64,000 bases of DNA, from positions 917,072,979 through 917,136,978 of the forward strand of contig CM062815.1 of the NCBI GenBank assembly GCA_031772625.1. The letters are read 5' to 3'. The first letter of the stretch is position 1, and every line of letters starts with the position of its first letter. The notes beneath the pieces are model-generated. The model searched no databases and had not been told where the DNA came from. It saw only the letters and a program-made list of their open reading frames with translations. Positions 59,501 to 64,000 of this stretch are shown piece by piece. A program made the translations under genes and the position numbers. Source of the stretch: Pinus tabuliformis. Lineage: Eukaryota > Streptophyta > Pinopsida > Pinales > Pinaceae.

Positions 59501-61996
59501 CACTATTATATTAAGAATTGTAACTTCCAGTCATACAATACATCCATGTACAACCACTAGTTATGATAGTAGAACTTTACAGTCAGAACCACCTACTCCT
59601 CCAAAGAGATATACTAGCTCTGCACAGTGGAGAAGACAAGGTTCGTTACAATACTGTCCAAGCTTTCTCTAAGAAAATCCTATTGGAAGCTTGGCTGACC
59701 AAAAGCTTGGTGAATGAGTTATGAGGGACTATTTATAGCAAAGGGTGGGGTGACTCTTGACATCCCCCTTTGTGACTATTCATCTACCCTCATAACTCAT
59801 CAAATACTCCATGATTATGACATTCAACTATCGACACTTGAACTTTCACTTGACAAAACGTTACATAGAATATGCACATGTGCCCATGTGAGACAAAATG
59901 GCTTGAGCAAGACATGTAAGACATCATTGACACTCGGACTATTGTGGTGAGACCAATTCTTTGACATCCTTGTGATGGTTGATGGTGGCGAATTGATGCC
60001 AGGCTTGGTCATTCATGATGGTGTCCATGCACTCAATAGTGACATCATGCTAAAAGCGACTCTTTCCTCTGTTGCATCCGAGTACAGTGATATGGCCTCT
60101 CTTTCCACTCGTTTGATAGCATGCTTATCATCGTCTTGAATGTGGTTGGACTAGAAACATATTGATGCATGGTGTATGTGCTAATCTCCAAGTGTGCACT
60201 GGTGACCATGCACATCAACTTGTCGAAGTACATGTTCAGCTCCAGTCGAACTTTCTTCTTGTCTTTGCCTCGGTGAGTGTGCCAAGTGGGTGGGATCACA
60301 TGCGTGCACACAATGACATGCATGCTTTTGAAATCCCTTACATGCAATCAACAACATTTCTCACTGTGTCTGCCTCATGCCAGCTATTTGGATGGATCTA
60401 TAACTTGTACGGGTGCATTTGCGTCCGTTTGTGCATGTTGCACCCCCTACTATACCTGTTCCTGCTGTAACTCATTCTCTTGTCTATGAAAATCCTGTTC
60501 TTCCTTGAGTTGTTGCTTCAACACATGCAAATCCTTCTTGATTTCTCTCTCTTCCTTCACGCAATCTTCATGTCGCACCGTCACTTCATAGCCTCAATCT
60601 CCAAAGTTGTTTTAATCATGAATGGATCTACTTTGAACTTGCAGCTTTGCTCCACCTCTATGCTGTAAACAACCTTCCTCTTGCATTTGTCACATGTAGG
60701 TGTTTTTACTTTTGCTGCTACTGATGGTGCTACTCACTATGATTTCGTTTCCATTCATCTTGATATCCTTGTCCATGAACCACTTTATGTCTTCATGGAT
60801 AGGTAAGTTCATAGACACTTGGTTGACTGCATCCTCAGTTGCACTCTTAACGGTCTCTTTGACTCTACTCTCATAGAGACTATTGTACCTATGCTGCTTG
60901 GAGGTGGAAGACAGCTTTGGTACTTGGAGACATAGAAAAATTCATGGCAATAAATTTGTCAGTCGAAAACCAAAACGAACTTGAGAACTGACTTGCAACA
61001 TACTTGTGTGACTGATCATGAAGGTTGCATTGTTTCCGCCGGGAGGTTGGGAGACTGTCTGCCAAAACTATGCAAGGCATAGTCTGGGATGTCATGAGAC
61101 TGACTGACTACTGGAAGTGCGCAATGCACAGTCCAACCTAGCTTTCCAAGGACTAAAACTGTGCAATGTGCAATTTCAGTTAGTAGTGACATGCAACCAA
61201 CAAACTGCACTGTGTAGTTTCTCGATCTAGTAGGACACTACCTCCAAGAATTGTGCAATGCAAGCCTCGAGGTTAGTGATGGGCTAGAATTGTGTATTTT
61301 ATGAAGTAAATGTAGAGCCTTCACTTTCGGGAATGCACAGTGCTAGTCAAGAAAGGCATGGTCCGGGCTAAGGCAGCCTAGACAGGCTGATAGGTGATTG
61401 AAAATGTGAGAAGTCTGAATGCATGATTAGATGAGTGCAAATAGAGTGAATGATCATACATGTAAATAGAAACTGCATGGTTCAGGAAATGGAAAAGCAT
61501 GCATGAGTGTGAAGCGAGTTGCTGCAATGATGACCGTTCGTGCAAAAACAATGTCATGCATGTGACAACAGTGAGATGCGAATGAAAATTGAAATGATGA
61601 TTCTACAAGCTAACGTACATCAAAATGACAATAAGAGGTCACCGAAATCAAGCAGACAACACTCACATAAAGCACAACAAGGAAAGTGATAGAAATGCTA
61701 CGCAAGAGATGAAAAGCGGGCTTAAGCTGAAACAATTGAGATGAATGTGTTGACGACTCCTAGATGCAATGTGGGATGTCAGAGCTACAAGGTCAATGTG
61801 AGGAATGAGCTCTATAGCGGCTGGTTGATGATTTTGACAAAATCGAGGTTGTGATGCACATGACACAAATCTAGGAAAAACGACACTTGGTGGGAGGTTT
61901 CTAAAATGATCCTTGCATGTAACCTCCACCTACTAAAAGTAGATCCCCGAATGAAGGGATACCTTTGCATGCTTCCTTGGGAGAAGCAGTCCATGA
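59501..61996. other. Unassigned region, probably LTR and leader sequence
   Basis: No domain-bearing coding region on either strand; the longest open frames (about 100 codons near 60,045-60,470 on both strands) overlap each other and have no motif. A possible TATA element (GACTATTTATAGCAAAG) lies near 59,729. From 61,090 to 61,330 the phrase GTGCAATG/GCAATGCACAG recurs several times. Because a plus-strand gypsy gag start (K) follows, this may be K's LTR and leader, but I could not define ends or a convincing primer site. Confidence 0.4.
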
Positions 61997-62648
61997 TTGC
62001 AAATCGATTTTGCTCAGTCCTCGAGGGAACTGGTCAACTTGAAGGCACATGCATCGGTCTGCGAACTTGGGGTGAAAATCTACACAGTTTCTGGGCTGAG
62101 AAGAGATGGTTGTCCCAGAGGGATTGTGAACTTTCTGAGAGGAACAAGTGACTATCTCCCAGGACCGGAAAATGTTTTTGATGAAAACATTTTAAAACCT
62201 TACATTTCAAAGCATCAAACTGTTAATCCAGACTCTGATGAAGATGTAATCAAACAATTTAATAATCTTGAAATGTTGGTATCTAAATTAGATCAGGTCA
62301 TGCAGAAATCACTTCAATCACTAGAATCTTCACCTTCTTCTTCTATTGCTTCATCCCCAACCCTACCAGTAATTTCATCTAGTTTTAATACCCCACCAGT
62401 AATTCCACCTAATACTACTATCCCTCTAGAGATTCCCCCTATTTCCACTACACCTCCAGTGTACCCATTTCATCTACTATCCCTACCACCACTCTATCGA
62501 CACAACAAACCACCATCCCACCCCCTTTAATACTTTCCACATCCACATTTATTGTTGTTACATCTTCCTCTCATTTACTTATCATGGCAAGTCATTATGC
62601 ACCCCTAGATTTACCTAGACAACCCAATGCCATGCCATAAGATTACCA
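61997..62648 (+). pseudogene. Element K: N-terminal part of a gypsy gag, cut by element J
   Basis: Open plus-strand coding sequence (177 codons at 61997-62530) has TSDYLPGPENVFDENILKPY, a leucine-rich helical part (FNNLEMLVSKLDQVMQKSLQ) and a Ser/Pro/Thr-rich tail (PPVIPPNTTIPLEIPPISTT). Close after it, ASHYAPLDLPRQPNAMP near 62,590-62,638 matches the entry to gypsy gag seen in F (APLALPQVLDDMP). So this is the extended N-terminus of a gag like F's. The J LTR starts at 62649 and removes the rest from view. Broken. Confidence 0.68.
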
Positions 62649-63781
62649 TGTTGAAAATGCAACAAGATGATGGAGCTTAGTGAAAAGAAGTCGCCTTCAC
62701 TAAGTGGGCCCGCAGGCTATTTTTGGCGCAAATTCTATTTTTAGACTATGTCTATTTTTAGACATATGGATCATGGTCTATGAGTTGCAGGATGCTATTT
62801 ATGGATGATTGGTCATGTTGGTGAAAATAGATGGACCTCTATTCTTAGACATATGGGCAGAGTCTATTTTTAGACTGCCAGTCTAAAAATAAAATAGTCG
62901 AATATTATTAGCTCTTAATAATATTTGGACTATAAACATTATTTTATCCTCTTGCAGCACTTCAGTTCGAGCTACAGATGTGGCACATGCAACTGCCAGA
63001 AGGAAATACGCTTTTCCTATGGGTTAGTTGAGCTATTGCATGACGGACTTAGTTAGAACTAAAGTGATTGAGTTTGGTGGAGTTGATGGAATTGTGTTCA
63101 GTTTGACTTAGTTGAACTAGTTGTGTTTAGTCTAACTGACAAATACACTAGTGATGAGTGATGTGAATTAATTATTAATTAATTCACTAATTATTAACTC
63201 ATAAATCAACTAAATAATACATCAGTTAACTCAGTGCATGGACAGTTCAGTGGAGACAAGTGTTAGAGGCGGGTGAAAGGGTGAGACTAATATCAGTTGT
63301 GACTATAGCTGTGCATGATTTTTTCACAATCATTGATTGAGATTTCCAATGAGGATTGCATAGTACAAGCCAAGGGAATTCGAACTTGGATCAGATCTAT
63401 TTCTCAACTTGGATTGCGCAGTAGAGGCAAGTAAACAGTGGAGGAGATTTGAACCCGTGACTTGTTTAGATCTGAGCTAGTTTGTGTGTAGCATGTGTAG
63501 ATAGTACTGAGTACTTGTGAGGAGTATTGTACTATGTATTGTTACATGTTCTCTATCATTATAATATACAGATAGTTGGGGGTTTTTGGTTGTATGCGTT
63601 CCCCATTACATACTGTGTTGATATGTTTGATTGATGTTTCAATGTGCGCATGCGATTGTTTTTAATTCCACAAATTGATGATCAATGGTAGAGGAGGTTA
63701 TGTATTATGCATGCATTCCGAAAATAGTGTATAATCGGGATAATATTTGTGAATAAGTGTTATATTATTCAAATTTCTACA
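62649..63781 (+). repeat. 5' LTR of element J
   Basis: Starts TGTTGAAAATGC and ends TTTCTACA (1,133 bp). Near its start CTATTTTTAGAC recurs several times (62,737-62,876), and a 12-bp perfect inverted repeat with a 3-nt loop lies at 62865-62891. TATAATATACAG near 63,560 is a TATA-like candidate. The start is chosen from the TG end and its junction with gag; without the partner LTR it could be off by a few bases. Confidence 0.72.
62865..62891 (+). repeat. Tight 12-bp hairpin in the LTR of J
   Basis: TATTTTTAGACT (62865-62876), loop GCC, AGTCTAAAAATA (62880-62891): perfect arms. It is one of several copies of the CTATTTTTAGAC phrase in this LTR, here inverted. Confidence 0.75.
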
Positions 63782-63793
63782 TGGTATCAGAGC
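63782..63793 (+). other. Primer-binding site of element J (tRNA-iMet)
   Basis: TGGTATCAGAGC follows the LTR end with no spacer. It is the classic complement of plant initiator tRNA-Met. Confidence 0.92.
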
Positions 63794-64000
63794 GAAGTTG
63801 ATCATCAGATATATTATTCAGAAAGTGATTACATTTTATTTCTTCAGGAAGAGTCCGTAATCGGGCCAGGTAGCCTCTGGATTCATCCTTCTTTTGAAAG
63901 GTGAGATATCTGGTAAATTCCCATACAGTCAATCTCTGTGCGAGAAATACTTTGTTCTCAGGAATTTTAGATCAGAAGTGGTTGAGTTTTGAGCTGGCAG

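Larger units (their letters stand above)
62649..64000 (+). mobile_element. Element J: 5' end of a copia-like LTR element
   Basis: A single LTR (62649-63781) is followed at once by an initiator-Met primer site and 200 bp of leader, after which the window ends. Primer site directly abutting the LTR and an LTR of about 1.1 kb fit Ty1/copia, but no coding region is visible to prove it. It interrupts element K gag sequence. Confidence 0.75.

Noticed and set aside
52123-59505. Target-site duplication for element H
   Set aside because: CTCTC and CACTA do not match well enough, so the ends were set from LTR alignment and TGAT...ATCA symmetry instead.
60045-60470. Possible host gene in about 100-codon open frames on both strands
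   Set aside because: The two strands' frames overlap, have no recognisable motif, no splice-supported extension and no homologous look; chance frames are likelier.
61745-61765. Tat-type primer-binding site for element K (TTGACGACTCCTAGATG)
   Set aside because: Only about 11 of 16 bases resemble the TGGCGACTCC...GGGG type, and no LTR end is visible before it.

Overview
This 64 kb window looks like intergenic DNA from a seed plant with a large, repeat-swollen genome; a gymnosperm fits, but nothing here proves the lineage. I see no host gene, rRNA or tRNA. Almost every base belongs to nested LTR retrotransposons. Evidence that it is a plant: primer-binding sites matching plant tRNA-Asp and initiator tRNA-Met, plant-type Ty3/gypsy (Tat-like and chromovirus) and Ty1/copia gag/pol regions, and 2-4.5 kb LTRs.

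Layout from left to right. Element A (5-11528, +) has two 2,016-bp LTRs and a tRNA-Asp primer site. It has a gag region but no pol, and about 5.5 kb of repeat-rich non-coding interior. It sits inside gypsy element B (11529-16449, -), which sits inside the reverse transcriptase of copia element C (16450-21832, -). C sits inside the protease region of a related copia element D (21833-25797, -), and D sits inside the gag of gypsy element E (25798-26477, resuming at 47848-49072, +). The left parts of B, C, D and E lie outside the window. E is also split by F (26478-47847, -), a 21.4 kb Tat-like gypsy element with 4.4 kb LTRs. Each F LTR carries its own coding region, and F's pol has an extra RNase H-like domain ahead of the reverse transcriptase. 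F is split in turn by a compact chromovirus I (35232-41132, -) with a perfect 5-bp target duplication.

The right quarter is older and less clear. 49073-52127 is LTR-like sequence with a decayed minus-strand coiled-coil coding region (G). H (52128-59500, +) is a heavily decayed gypsy element with an initiator-Met primer site. 59501-61996 is unassigned. K (about 61997-62648, +) is the front of a gypsy gag, cut by J, whose copia-like LTR (62649-63781, +) is followed by an initiator-Met primer site and runs off the right edge.

Hand-counted LTR divergence (A about 2.5%, I about 5%, F about 6.5% in a sample, H about 12% in a sample) agrees with the nesting order where it can be tested. The signals most worth a second look are the coding region inside F's LTRs, the RNase H-like domain ahead of RT in F, and element A as a gag-only element carrying a hairpin-forming minisatellite. 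Two further ones are the repeated GTATACGCTACTT-like motif in the copia LTRs and the unassigned coiled-coil region at 49.8-51.4 kb.
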